Assembly (NCBI GenBank): GCA_015056015.1
Contig: SVHD01000019.1
Location: 1 to 42,541 of the forward strand
Length of the DNA: 42,541 nucleotides
Direction of reading: 5' to 3'
DNA from: Clostridiales bacterium
GTDB lineage: Bacteria > Bacillota > Clostridia > Christensenellales > Aristaeellaceae
Shown here: positions 6,442 to 13,962 of the stretch, piece after piece
How the letters are laid out: each line of letters starts with the position of its first letter
How positions within the stretch are numbered: position 1 is the stretch's first letter
Translations under genes and position numbers: made by a program
Notes under the pieces: generated by a model
Told to the model about the DNA's origin: nothing
The model's database searches: none
Seen by the model: the letters and a program-made list of their open reading frames with translations, nothing else

Positions 6442-8547
6442 ATGCAGGCACGGGTGGTCAATTATCATGGCGTAAATTCCATTGAAATCAATGGGAAGAT
6501 TTTTCAATATGTAGGCTATCGTTCCTGGACGCCCAAGGAAAAATATCTCAGGGCCTTTGATGAACTGGGCTTTCCCTTTATGACCATGCTGCCCAGCGGC
6601 ATCAAAAATTCCCTGGGCGTGCCCTATTCCCCCTACGGCGAATACTGGATCGGGGAGGGAAAATACGATTGGGATGTGCTGCGGCGGCAGATCGATGATT
6701 TTGTCAATTACGCGCCCCATACCTATATCCTCCTCAATATTATGCTGGATACCCGGGACTGGTTTTTGAAGGAGCATCCCGATTGCCCCAATTCCTTTAT
6801 TTACTTTACGGCGGCCTGCGCTTACAAGCCCTGGATTGAGGCGGCGTCGCAGATGGTGAAGGATACCATCGATTTTGTGGAACGGGAATACCCGGAAAAA
6901 GTTTTCGGCATTATGCTGTCCGCCGGCGGCACCTGCGAATGGCATAATAAGGCGCCGGATTTTTTGCAAAATGAAAATCGGCTGGCGGATTTCAGACGCT
7001 GGTGCGGCCGGCCGGACGCCTGGGTGCCCACCTCTGCGGAAAGAGCAGAAACAGGGGATGACGCCGCCCGCAGAGGCGGCGATCATGATGTGGCTATCAC
7101 CGATACGCTGCAATATATGCCCGCCCCGAAAAACGCTGCGGAAATCCAATATGGGATGTTCCGCGATCCGGTTTTGCAGAAAAATACCATGGATTTCTAT
7201 CGCTATTCTGCCAGCATTGTGATCGATACGCTGCGGCATTTTGCCCGCTTGGTGAAAACGCATACGAATAACCGGCTGCTGGTGGGCGCGCCGGTGGGCT
7301 ATATTATGAATGCCGCGCCGGTTTATACGTATATGTATCAGGCGCTGCAAATGAAGGAACTGGATTTGATCGCCTGCCCGGCCTCCTATAGTCATCGCAC
7401 GCTGGATAGCGTCAGCTCCTCCCAGACGGGGCTGGATGCGGTTCGCCTGAATGGCAAAGTGATGGTGCATTCTGTGGATAACGTCACCTATGCCGGCAGC
7501 AGAACGGCTTACGGCCAGATGCTGCTCTATGCCCATATCGCCCATGAAAGCATGGAGCAATCCATCAATTATATCCGCCGGGAAACCGCCATGGCCATGG
7601 CCAAGGGCGCAGGATTCTGGTTTTTTGATATGTATGCCTGCTGGTATCCCGAGGAAAAGGATCGGTACGAGCTGTACAGAATCAAGGAAGCCTACGGAAA
7701 GATTCTGGAAAAGCCGGTGAAATATACTGCCCAGGTGGCCATGCTGATGGATACCACTGCCATTCTCCATAGCCCCGCGCTGGATCAGTGGGGCAAGGAA
7801 ACCAATGTGGATCAGCGGGAAGAATTGGGGCATATGGGCTGCCCGGTGGATTTCCTGTCCGTTTATGATCTGCTGCTGCCCGATTTCCCCGATGATCAGT
7901 ATAAGCTGATGATCCTGCCCAGTTGCTTTTCTGCGGGGACGGAATTGCGGGATGCCGTCAATCGCCTGCGGAAAAAGGGCGTCAGTTTCCTTTTCTATCA
8001 TGCCGCCGGCGGCATGACCGAAACGGGGCTGGATTATGAGGCGGCCTCCGATTTTACCGGCATTCATCTTTGCCCTGATCCGGAAAAGGCCTTCTTTACC
8101 CTGGTGGAAAAGGAGCATAATTGCCTGGGCTATGATAAAATCTACGGCCATCCCCGGAAGCTGGTGGTCACCCCGGCCATGACCGCGGATGACCCGGATA
8201 TCGAGGTGTGGGGCAGGGATATGTTTTCCCAGAAACCCCGTCTGGTACTGAAAAAACGGGAAAAGGGCTTTGACGCCTGGACCTTCCGTGGAACCGTGCC
8301 TGCAGGGGTGCTAAGGAAAATCGCGCTGGAGGCCGGGGTGTTCATGTATCAGGATCATGGATTGCCCACCTACGCCAACGGGCGCATGGCCGCCTTCTTC
8401 GATCATAAAGGCGGAAAACGGGAAATCACCTTCCCCTACAAGGGCAAAATGCTGGATTATTACACCGGTCAGGAATACGAAAGCGACGGCACGCCCCTGC
8501 AGATTGAATTCAAGGAAAACGAATGCAAGCTCTTCATTTATGAGTAA
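6442..8547 (+). CDS. Glycoside-hydrolase-like protein (GH42/clan A type), copy 1
   Basis: The 701-residue cytoplasmic protein has three parts. Residues 1-430 look like a TIM barrel with many conserved aromatic residues and KVFGIMLSAGGTCEWHN, where Glu166 is the likely acid/base at the end of strand 4; a nucleophile is not obvious (VMVHSVDNVTY at the expected place has Asp). Residues about 445-590 (YKLMILPSCFSAGTELRDAV, RLRKKGVSFLFYHAAGG) form a Rossmann-like domain as in the trimerisation domain of GH42 beta-galactosidases. A beta-rich tail follows (ANGRMAAFFDHKGGKREITF). No signal peptide. GGGAG precedes the ATG. It is 24 bases from a close paralogue. The substrate is unknown; the neighbouring sialidase-fold gene suggests host or dietary glycans. 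Confidence 0.6.
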   Translation: MQARVVNYHGVNSIEINGKIFQYVGYRSWTPKEKYLRAFDELGFPFMTMLPSGIKNSLGVPYSPYGEYWIGEGKYDWDVLRRQIDDFVNYAPHTYILLNIMLDTRDWFLKEHPDCPNSFIYFTAACAYKPWIEAASQMVKDTIDFVEREYPEKVFGIMLSAGGTCEWHNKAPDFLQNENRLADFRRWCGRPDAWVPTSAERAETGDDAARRGGDHDVAITDTLQYMPAPKNAAEIQYGMFRDPVLQKNTMDFYRYSASIVIDTLRHFARLVKTHTNNRLLVGAPVGYIMNAAPVYTYMYQALQMKELDLIACPASYSHRTLDSVSSSQTGLDAVRLNGKVMVHSVDNVTYAGSRTAYGQMLLYAHIAHESMEQSINYIRRETAMAMAKGAGFWFFDMYACWYPEEKDRYELYRIKEAYGKILEKPVKYTAQVAMLMDTTAILHSPALDQWGKETNVDQREELGHMGCPVDFLSVYDLLLPDFPDDQYKLMILPSCFSAGTELRDAVNRLRKKGVSFLFYHAAGGMTETGLDYEAASDFTGIHLCPDPEKAFFTLVEKEHNCLGYDKIYGHPRKLVVTPAMTADDPDIEVWGRDMFSQKPRLVLKKREKGFDAWTFRGTVPAGVLRKIALEAGVFMYQDHGLPTYANGRMAAFFDHKGGKREITFPYKGKMLDYYTGQEYESDGTPLQIEFKENECKLFIYE

Positions 8548-8571
8548 GCGATAAGAAGGAGCGTTGAGAAT

Positions 8572-10662
8572 ATGCAGGCAAGAGTAGTCAAGCACAACGG
8601 GGTGAATTGCATTGAAATCAATGGGAAGATATTTCCTTATGTGGGCTATCGCTCCTGGATGCCCCAGGAAAAATATCTTCGTTCCTTTGATGAACTGGGC
8701 TTTCATTTCATGACCATGCTGCCCAGCAGCATCAAAAATTCCCATGGCGTGCCCTATTCTCCCTACGGTGAATACTGGATCGGGGATGGAAAATACGATT
8801 GGGATGTGTTGCGCAAACAGATCGATGATTTTGTGAATTATGCGCCCCATACCTATATCCTGCTTAATCTGATGCTGGATACCCGGGAATGGTTCCTCAG
8901 GGATCATCCGGCCTGCCTGAATTCCTTTAATTATATTTCCGCGGCCTGCGCCTACAAGCCCTGGATTGATACGGCCTCCCGGATGCTCAGAGATACCATT
9001 GATTTTGTGGAAAGGGAGTATCCGGATAAGGTATTTGGCATCATGCTCTCTGCCGGCGGCACCTGCGAATGGTATAATCGGTTTCATGATTATCCTGAAA
9101 ATGAGGTGCGGGATGCGCATTTCCGGGCCTGGTGCGGCCGTGCCGATGCGAAATTGCCCACGATAGCGGAAATGCAGGAAACCGGCGATGATGCGGCCCG
9201 GAAACTGGGGCAGGATACGGAAGGGCGGTTTGGCATTTTCCGGAATCCCGCAATCCAGAAGGGCGTGATGGAGTACTATCAATATTCCAATCAATTGGTT
9301 GTGGATACCCTGCAATATTTTGCCAGACTGGTGAAGGAGCATACCCGGAATCGCCTGATCGTGGGCGCGCCATCGGGATATATCATGGGTTACGCATCGG
9401 CAGATGCAGCAAAAGCATATATGTATCAGGTGCTCCAGATCAAGGAACTGGATCTGATCGCCTGCCCGGCCTCCTACAGGCATCGCGCTCTGGACAGCGT
9501 CAGCGCCTCCCAGAGCGGCCTGGACGCCGTTCGTCTCAATGGCAAGGTAATTGTGCATTCTGTGGATAATGTCACCTATGCCGGCGGGCGCACAGTGATG
9601 GGCCAATTGCTCCAGAATCTGACCCAGAATCATACGGCGGCCCGGCATGCGGTTCATGAAAATATGGAGCAATCCATCAATTATATCCGCCGGGAAACCG
9701 CCATGGCCATGGCCAAGGGCGCGGGATTCTGGTTCTTTGATATGTATGCCTGCTGGTATCCGGAGGAAAAGGACCGGTATGAACTGTACAGAATGAAGGA
9801 GGCATACAACAAAATTCTGGAAAAGCCGGTGAAATATACCGCCCAGGTAGCCGTGCTGGCGGATACCACCGCTTCCCTCTATACCCCCATCATCGGGCCA
9901 ATGGGCCATGAAAATATCAAGCTGCAGCAGGAAGAACTGGGGCATATGGGCTGCCCGGTGGAATATCTTTCGATTTATGATCTGCTGCTGCCTGATTTCC
10001 CGGCTGATCAGTATAAACTGATCCTGATTCCCAATTGCTTCTCGGCCGGGCAGGAATTGCGGGATGCGATCAATCGCCTGCGGAAAAAGGGCGTCAGCTT
10101 CCTTACCTATTATGCTGCCGGGGCCATCACGGAAGATGGCCTGGATTATGATGCAGCCTCCGATTTCTGCGGCATTCGCCTGTGCCGGGATCCGGAACCG
10201 GCGCATTTTACGGTGGTGGAGGAAGGGTATAATGCCCTGGGCTATCCGCAGATTTACGGCGATCCCCGGGAATACAAGCCCGAACCTGTTATTACCGTGG
10301 CAGATGAGGATGCAGAAATCTGGGGCCGGGATTTCTTCACAAAGAAAGCGCGCCTGGCCGTGAAAAAGCGGGACAAGGGCTTTGACGCCTGGACCTTCCG
10401 AGGTGCGGTACCCCGGGGAATCCTGCGGAAGCTGGCGCTGGAGGCCGGCGTTTTCATGTATCAGGATCATGGATTGCCCACCTATGCCAATGGCCGCATG
10501 GCTGCTTTCTTTGATCATAAGGGCGGAAAACGGGAAATCACCTTCCCCTACAAGGGCAAAATGCTGGATTATTATACCGGAAAGGAATACGTAAGCGACG
10601 GCACGCCCCTGCTGATTGAATTCAAGGAAAACGAATGCAAGCTGTTTATCTACGAAGATTAA
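8572..10662 (+). CDS. Glycoside-hydrolase-like protein (GH42/clan A type), copy 2
   Basis: This 696-residue protein is a tandem paralogue of the preceding one. Both start MQARVV, share KIF-YVGYRSW, VFGIMLSAGGTCEW (Glu166 in both), INYIRRETAMAMAKGAGFWF and the last 70 residues almost without change. Differences are concentrated in two loops: residues about 200-225, where copy 1 has a longer insert (GGDHDVAITDTLQYMPAPKN), and about 350-370, where copy 2 has a longer segment (QNLTQNHTAARHAVHENMEQ). Both loops lie on the side of the barrel where substrate pockets usually form, so the copies may have different substrates. AAGGAG precedes the ATG. The pair forms an operon ending in a terminator 12 bases after the stop. 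Confidence 0.6.
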   Translation: MQARVVKHNGVNCIEINGKIFPYVGYRSWMPQEKYLRSFDELGFHFMTMLPSSIKNSHGVPYSPYGEYWIGDGKYDWDVLRKQIDDFVNYAPHTYILLNLMLDTREWFLRDHPACLNSFNYISAACAYKPWIDTASRMLRDTIDFVEREYPDKVFGIMLSAGGTCEWYNRFHDYPENEVRDAHFRAWCGRADAKLPTIAEMQETGDDAARKLGQDTEGRFGIFRNPAIQKGVMEYYQYSNQLVVDTLQYFARLVKEHTRNRLIVGAPSGYIMGYASADAAKAYMYQVLQIKELDLIACPASYRHRALDSVSASQSGLDAVRLNGKVIVHSVDNVTYAGGRTVMGQLLQNLTQNHTAARHAVHENMEQSINYIRRETAMAMAKGAGFWFFDMYACWYPEEKDRYELYRMKEAYNKILEKPVKYTAQVAVLADTTASLYTPIIGPMGHENIKLQQEELGHMGCPVEYLSIYDLLLPDFPADQYKLILIPNCFSAGQELRDAINRLRKKGVSFLTYYAAGAITEDGLDYDAASDFCGIRLCRDPEPAHFTVVEEGYNALGYPQIYGDPREYKPEPVITVADEDAEIWGRDFFTKKARLAVKKRDKGFDAWTFRGAVPRGILRKLALEAGVFMYQDHGLPTYANGRMAAFFDHKGGKREITFPYKGKMLDYYTGKEYVSDGTPLLIEFKENECKLFIYED

Positions 10663-10673
10663 GGGAAAATTTC

Positions 10674-10703
10674 ATCCGGATGATTTTTCATCCGGATTTT
10701 TTT
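10674..10703 (+). terminator. Terminator of the hydrolase pair
   Basis: ATCCGGATGA-TTTT-TCATCCGGAT, a 10-bp perfect stem followed by a run of T. Confidence 0.85.
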
Positions 10704-10754
10704 ATTGCCCGAAAAAGGAAAAATGAAAAAGACAGAAAACAATTGTATAAATGC

Positions 10755-10782
10755 TGTAACGAACGGGCTTTCTTTGCATCTG
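10755..10782 (+). promoter_or_regulatory. Probable ECF-sigma autoregulated promoter
   Basis: TGTAAC (10755-10760), 16 bases, then CATCTG, about 25 bases before the sigma gene start. TGTAAC/TGAAAC-type -35 boxes with a 16-17-base spacer are typical of promoters that Firmicute ECF sigma factors use for themselves; the -10 part is only a loose fit to CGTC. No good sigma-A promoter is seen here. Confidence 0.5.
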
Positions 10783-10805
10783 TATCAGTGAAAGGGGGGA
10801 GCAAG

Positions 10806-11291
10806 ATGGAGGAAATGGAAAAAATCTATCGCGAGTATGGAGGCATGATCAAAGGCATGCTGATCAATCTTTGCCATGATGAATTTCTGTCTGAAGAATT
10901 GACCCAGGAAACCTTTTTCCAGGCCTTCCTTCACGCCCGGGATTTCCGGGGCGGCTCCCTTTCGGCATGGCTGTGCACGATTGCCAAGCGATTATATTTT
11001 ACTTCCCTCAGGAAGCAAAGGGCCCTTTCCCTGGAGGAAGTGAAGGAACCCTCTGCCCCCGATTTTGCCGACGCCCTGGTATCCAGCGATCAGGCCATGC
11101 GGGCCCAGCATATCCTGCATCATCTGGAGGAGCCCTATCGGGAGGTATTTACCCTGCGCACCTATGCAGAATTGAGCCATAAACAGATTGCAGAGCTATT
11201 CGGAAAAAGCGAGGCCTGGGCCCGGGTGACCTATTACCGGGCGCGGCAGCGGCTTTCCGAAGCGCTGATGGAGGAAGAACATCATGAATAA
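10806..11291 (+). CDS. ECF-type RNA polymerase sigma factor
   Basis: The 161-residue protein begins MEEMEKIYREYGGMIKGMLI. Region 2 spans about 10-75 (LSEELTQETFFQAFLHARDF, then LSAWLCTIAKRLYFTSLRKQ, the -10 recognition helix), and region 4 about 105-155 (EPYREVFTLRTYAELSHKQI, then AELFGKSEAWARVTYYRARQ, the -35 helix-turn-helix). Region 3 is absent, as in all ECF factors. The start at 10806 is chosen because AGGGGGG lies 5-10 bases upstream; an upstream in-frame extension would overlap the preceding terminator. The stop overlaps the anti-sigma start by 8 bases, so the two are translationally coupled. Its regulon may include the adjacent glycan genes, but this is inference. Confidence 0.9.
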   Translation: MEEMEKIYREYGGMIKGMLINLCHDEFLSEELTQETFFQAFLHARDFRGGSLSAWLCTIAKRLYFTSLRKQRALSLEEVKEPSAPDFADALVSSDQAMRAQHILHHLEEPYREVFTLRTYAELSHKQIAELFGKSEAWARVTYYRARQRLSEALMEEEHHE

Positions 11292-12120
11292 AGATTGTAA
11301 TATTGCCCGGGATCTGATGCCCCTGGTCATTGATGAAGTGGCCAGCGGGGAAAGCAAAAATTTTGTGGAAGCGCATATCGGGGATTGCCCCCCCTGCCGG
11401 GATTATTTTGAAGGCATGAAAAATGCGTTTCATGCCATGGCCGCCGAAAAAGCCCATCAGGATGCAGAACGGAAAATGATGGAGGCCGCCGCCCTGGAAC
11501 TGAAAAAGAAGCGGAGACGGCGCACCCTGAAGGCTGTTTTGATTGGTACCTTGGTGGCGCTGGTGCTTACCTATGGCGGGGCTCTGACCATTTCCCATCT
11601 CGCATATACCCCCGCCGTGTATTTGGAGGCGGATCGGATCGGCTTTTCCATGTATCAGCTCAGCAACGGGGATATCTATTTCCGGGAAACGGCGCTGAAT
11701 GCGGGTTTCTTTGTGGAATGGCAGGAAAAAACAGAAACCGTGGACGGAAAAAAGGTGCTGTCTTTGCAGGCCATGGAGCCCCGGCTGATTCTTCGGCGGC
11801 AGGAAAGCGGAAATTCCTGCACCGGTATCCTGAGCGATTTTGCTGAAAGGGAAATAGATCTGATCCGCATCGGCCGGGAGGGGGCCTGGGAAACGGTCTG
11901 GGAAAAAGGCGATGAAATTCCTGCCGCATCCGAAGCCCTGGAAAACTACTGGGCAATCAGCGGGAAAATAGATGCGTTGGTTGTCCAGGCGGAGGATGTG
12001 GGCGGCAAGCCGGCTTTCACCGATGAAGAATGGGTGGAATATGAAAAGCTGCAGGCGGAGCTGCTTTTCTGGGGCCGCCGGGTCTATGAGGAATGGCAGA
12101 CGGAAAAATTGTGGGATTAA
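11284..12120 (+). CDS. Membrane anti-sigma factor with zinc-binding N-terminus
   Basis: The 278-residue protein has the zinc anti-sigma signature at its N-terminus: MNKDCNIARDLMPLVIDEVA (Cys5) and H31-x3-C35-x2-C38 in VEAHIGDCPPCRDYF. A basic KKKRRRR stretch (74-80) leads into one membrane helix (about 84-106, AVLIGTLVALVLTYGGALTI), and residues about 107-278 form an extracytoplasmic domain without recognised family. It should hold the upstream sigma factor at the membrane until an outside signal arrives. It overlaps the sigma gene by 8 bases. The external domain is mostly strands with many Trp and Glu residues; its signal is unknown. Confidence 0.85.
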   Translation: MNKDCNIARDLMPLVIDEVASGESKNFVEAHIGDCPPCRDYFEGMKNAFHAMAAEKAHQDAERKMMEAAALELKKKRRRRTLKAVLIGTLVALVLTYGGALTISHLAYTPAVYLEADRIGFSMYQLSNGDIYFRETALNAGFFVEWQEKTETVDGKKVLSLQAMEPRLILRRQESGNSCTGILSDFAEREIDLIRIGREGAWETVWEKGDEIPAASEALENYWAISGKIDALVVQAEDVGGKPAFTDEEWVEYEKLQAELLFWGRRVYEEWQTEKLWD

Positions 12121-12132
12121 ATGTGCGGAAAA

Positions 12133-12167
12133 CTCTCGGCGTCATCTCGGACGCCGAGAGCTTTTTT
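12133..12167 (+). terminator. Terminator of the sigma/anti-sigma operon
   Basis: CTCTCGGCGTC-ATCTCG-GACGCCGAGAG, an 11-bp perfect stem followed by C and six T, 12 bases after the stop. Confidence 0.9.
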
Positions 12168-12182
12168 ACAAATATGAAAGGA

Positions 12183-12211
12183 TTGACAATGGTTTTTCCG
12201 TGTGCTTTAAT
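12183..12211 (+). promoter_or_regulatory. Promoter of the sialidase-fold gene
   Basis: TTGACA (12183-12188), 17 bases, TTTAAT (12206-12211), 48 bases before the ATG at 12260. Confidence 0.6.
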
Positions 12212-12259
12212 GAAACGGAAAAGAAACGGCCGATAAGCAGATCGAAAGGAAGAATACAT

Positions 12260-13363
12260 ATGAAAATTCTGGAAAGCAAAATCGTGGGCTTGCTGCCGCC
12301 TGCGGAGGGCAATCCCCGAAACAGCGAGGGATCATTTCTTCGCCTGGATGACGGCAGCATTGCCTTTGCTTACAGCCGCTATACAGGAAACAGCGCCAAT
12401 GATCATGCGGCCTGCGAAATCGCCTGCATTTATTCCCGGGATGGCGGAGAAACCTTTGATACAGCGCATCCTCAAAAGCTGGTGGGCGCAGAGGAATACG
12501 GAGAGAAAAACGTGATGAGCGTTACTTTGCGCCGGATGCACAATGGCGATATCGGCCTTTTTTACCTGCTGAAGCAGGAAAAGGAAAGGCTTGAATCCCG
12601 CTATATTCTGCGCCGGTACCGGGGCGATTTTTCCTACCCGGTGGGCGAAACAATCATTGCGCCGGATCGGGTGCCGGGCTATTATGTCATCAATAATGAC
12701 CGGGTGGAGGAATTGTCCTCCGGCCGCTGGCTGGTTATGGGGGCCTATCATTTTACCGGCCGGCAAAGGGATGGCAGCCCGTTTACGGATCCCCGGGCGC
12801 TGGCCTTTACCTTCTGTTCCGATGATGATGGATATACCTGGCAGCAGATGGATGCGGTGCTGGCGCTCAATCAGCCGGGCAGCCGCACCGGATTGCAGGA
12901 ACCTGGCTGCGTGGAATTGCCGGGCGGCGCGGTCTATGCTTATTTCCGAACCGATCTTTCCTATCAATATGAAAGCGTTTCGGCCGATCAGGGAGAAAGC
13001 TGGTTCCAGCCCCGGGTTTCCCGTTTTTCCTCGCCCCGTTCGCCCATGCTGATCAAGCGGAATGAAAAGGATGGCTTGTATTGGGCGGTGTGGAATCCGG
13101 TGCCGGAATACTTTGGCAGGGAACAACCCACGGATTATTGGATCGGGGGCAGAACGCCGCTGGTGATGGCGGTATCGGAAGACGGCGTGAATTTTTCCCA
13201 GCCTGTGATTCTGGAAGATGATCCCACCCGGGGCTTTTGCTATCCTGCGCTGCATTTCCTGGATGATGGCATGCTGCTGGCTTATTGCAGCGGCGGAAAA
13301 GAAGAAAAAGGATGCCTGAACCGGATTACAATCCGGAAAATTACCCTCCCTTCGGGTGATTGA
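12260..13363 (+). CDS. Sialidase/BNR-repeat six-bladed propeller protein
   Basis: From the ATG at 12260 (AAAGGAAG 8 bases upstream) the product has 367 residues. Asp-box (S-x-D-x-G-x-T/S-W/F) repeats are visible: SRDGGETF, SDDDGYTW, SADQGESW and the weaker SEDGVNFS, the hallmark of sialidase-like beta propellers. The start RNSEGSFLRLDDGSIAFAYS and the VEELSSGRWLV and LQEPGCVELPGG segments are those of cytoplasmic exo-sialidase-like hydrolases. There is no signal peptide, so any activity would be on imported glycans. A complete Arg triad cannot be assigned by eye, so substrate and catalysis are open. It lies beside the paired glycoside-hydrolase-like genes but has its own promoter. Confidence 0.75.
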   Translation: MKILESKIVGLLPPAEGNPRNSEGSFLRLDDGSIAFAYSRYTGNSANDHAACEIACIYSRDGGETFDTAHPQKLVGAEEYGEKNVMSVTLRRMHNGDIGLFYLLKQEKERLESRYILRRYRGDFSYPVGETIIAPDRVPGYYVINNDRVEELSSGRWLVMGAYHFTGRQRDGSPFTDPRALAFTFCSDDDGYTWQQMDAVLALNQPGSRTGLQEPGCVELPGGAVYAYFRTDLSYQYESVSADQGESWFQPRVSRFSSPRSPMLIKRNEKDGLYWAVWNPVPEYFGREQPTDYWIGGRTPLVMAVSEDGVNFSQPVILEDDPTRGFCYPALHFLDDGMLLAYCSGGKEEKGCLNRITIRKITLPSGD

Positions 13364-13376
13364 AATTTAAATTTAC

Positions 13377-13405
13377 TTGACATCTTTCTGCCTTCGCGGT
13401 ATACT
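13377..13405 (+). promoter_or_regulatory. Promoter of the T-box-alaS transcript
   Basis: TTGACA (13377-13382), 17 bases, TATACT (13400-13405). Transcription would start near 13412, about 550 bases before alaS. Confidence 0.8.
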
Positions 13406-13411
13406 TGTTTG

Positions 13412-13676
13412 GAATTGTAAATCAGGCTGTGAGGCAGAAAAATCCCTGATGATTCCGCGTTTCAGCGAGCCGATGAGGGTGTAAGATCGGCACGATGGAT
13501 GGGGGAGGGCCGCTGCCGAGCCAACGCCGGAACGTGATCCTTTCATCAGTATGGCGATTCGGGCTCCTCCCGTTATCAGGAATTGAGGTGGGCGCGCAAG
13601 CGCCAATTGAAGTGGTACCGCGAATGCAGTGTGTCTGTTCGTCTTCAAAGATGTTACAGGCACACTTATTTTTTAG
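13412..13676 (+). ncRNA. T-box leader (tRNA-sensing riboswitch) of alaS
   Basis: The highly conserved T-box sequence TGAAGTGGTACCGCG is at 13608-13622, inside the antiterminator; its TGGT would pair with the NCCA end of a tRNA whose discriminator base is A, as in tRNA-Ala. The terminator stem follows: AGTGTGTCTGT (13628-13638) pairs with ACAGGCACACT (13656-13666, one G-U), then a T-run. About 190 bases of structured stem I/II/III sequence precede it, including GCCGAT...ATCGGC. The specifier codon could not be placed by eye, so Ala specificity rests on the downstream gene and the discriminator match. Uncharged tRNA would stabilise the antiterminator and allow alaS transcription. Confidence 0.9.
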
Positions 13677-13696
13677 GGGAACGAGGAAAAGGTATG

Positions 13697-13800
13697 GCGG
13701 GAGGAGATTTCTTTTGAAAAAGAAATCTCCTCCCGCACCCTCCCAAAGAAAACCACCTCTGGATTTTTCTGGTGTACATTCTATCATCGTCTGTGCCAGT
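13697..13800 (-). repeat. Dispersed hairpin repeat, copy 1 (full)
   Basis: Read on the minus strand: head CACTGGCACAG, core AATCCAGAGGTGG-TTTTCTTTGGGAG, tail hairpin GCGGGAGGAGATTTCTTT with perfect 18-bp complement and 4-base loop. It lies in the alaS 5' untranslated region, head to head with copy 2. Confidence 0.75.
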
Positions 13801-13821
13801 GAAGCAATTCTTATATTGCGG

Positions 13822-13926
13822 CACTGGCATTCAAGAGAGTAGGAGACGCAACAGTATCATCCAGAATCAGTTTCCTTTGGATGGGTGCGGGAAGGCCTTT
13901 CCTTTTCAAAGGAAAGGTCTTCCCGC
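13822..13926 (+). repeat. Dispersed hairpin repeat, copy 2 (full)
   Basis: Head CACTGGCATTCAAGAG, core ATCCAGAATCAG-TTTCCTTTGG, tail hairpin GCGGGAAGGCCTTTCCTTT pairing with AAAGGAAAGGTCTTCCCGC (one G-U). It ends 36 bases before the alaS start codon. With copy 1 it forms an inverted pair with both hairpins outward. Confidence 0.75.
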
Positions 13927-13962
13927 CAGTTTCCCGCCCCCGTAATCTTAGGAGGAAAGAAT

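Noticed and set aside
13885-13962. Upstream in-frame extension of alaS
   Set aside because: It is encoded by a repeat copy; the ATG at 13963 has AGGAGG and begins with the standard AlaRS N-terminus. Similar upstream extensions of pfkA, oppA, the sigma factor and the sialidase-fold gene were rejected for the same kind of reason.
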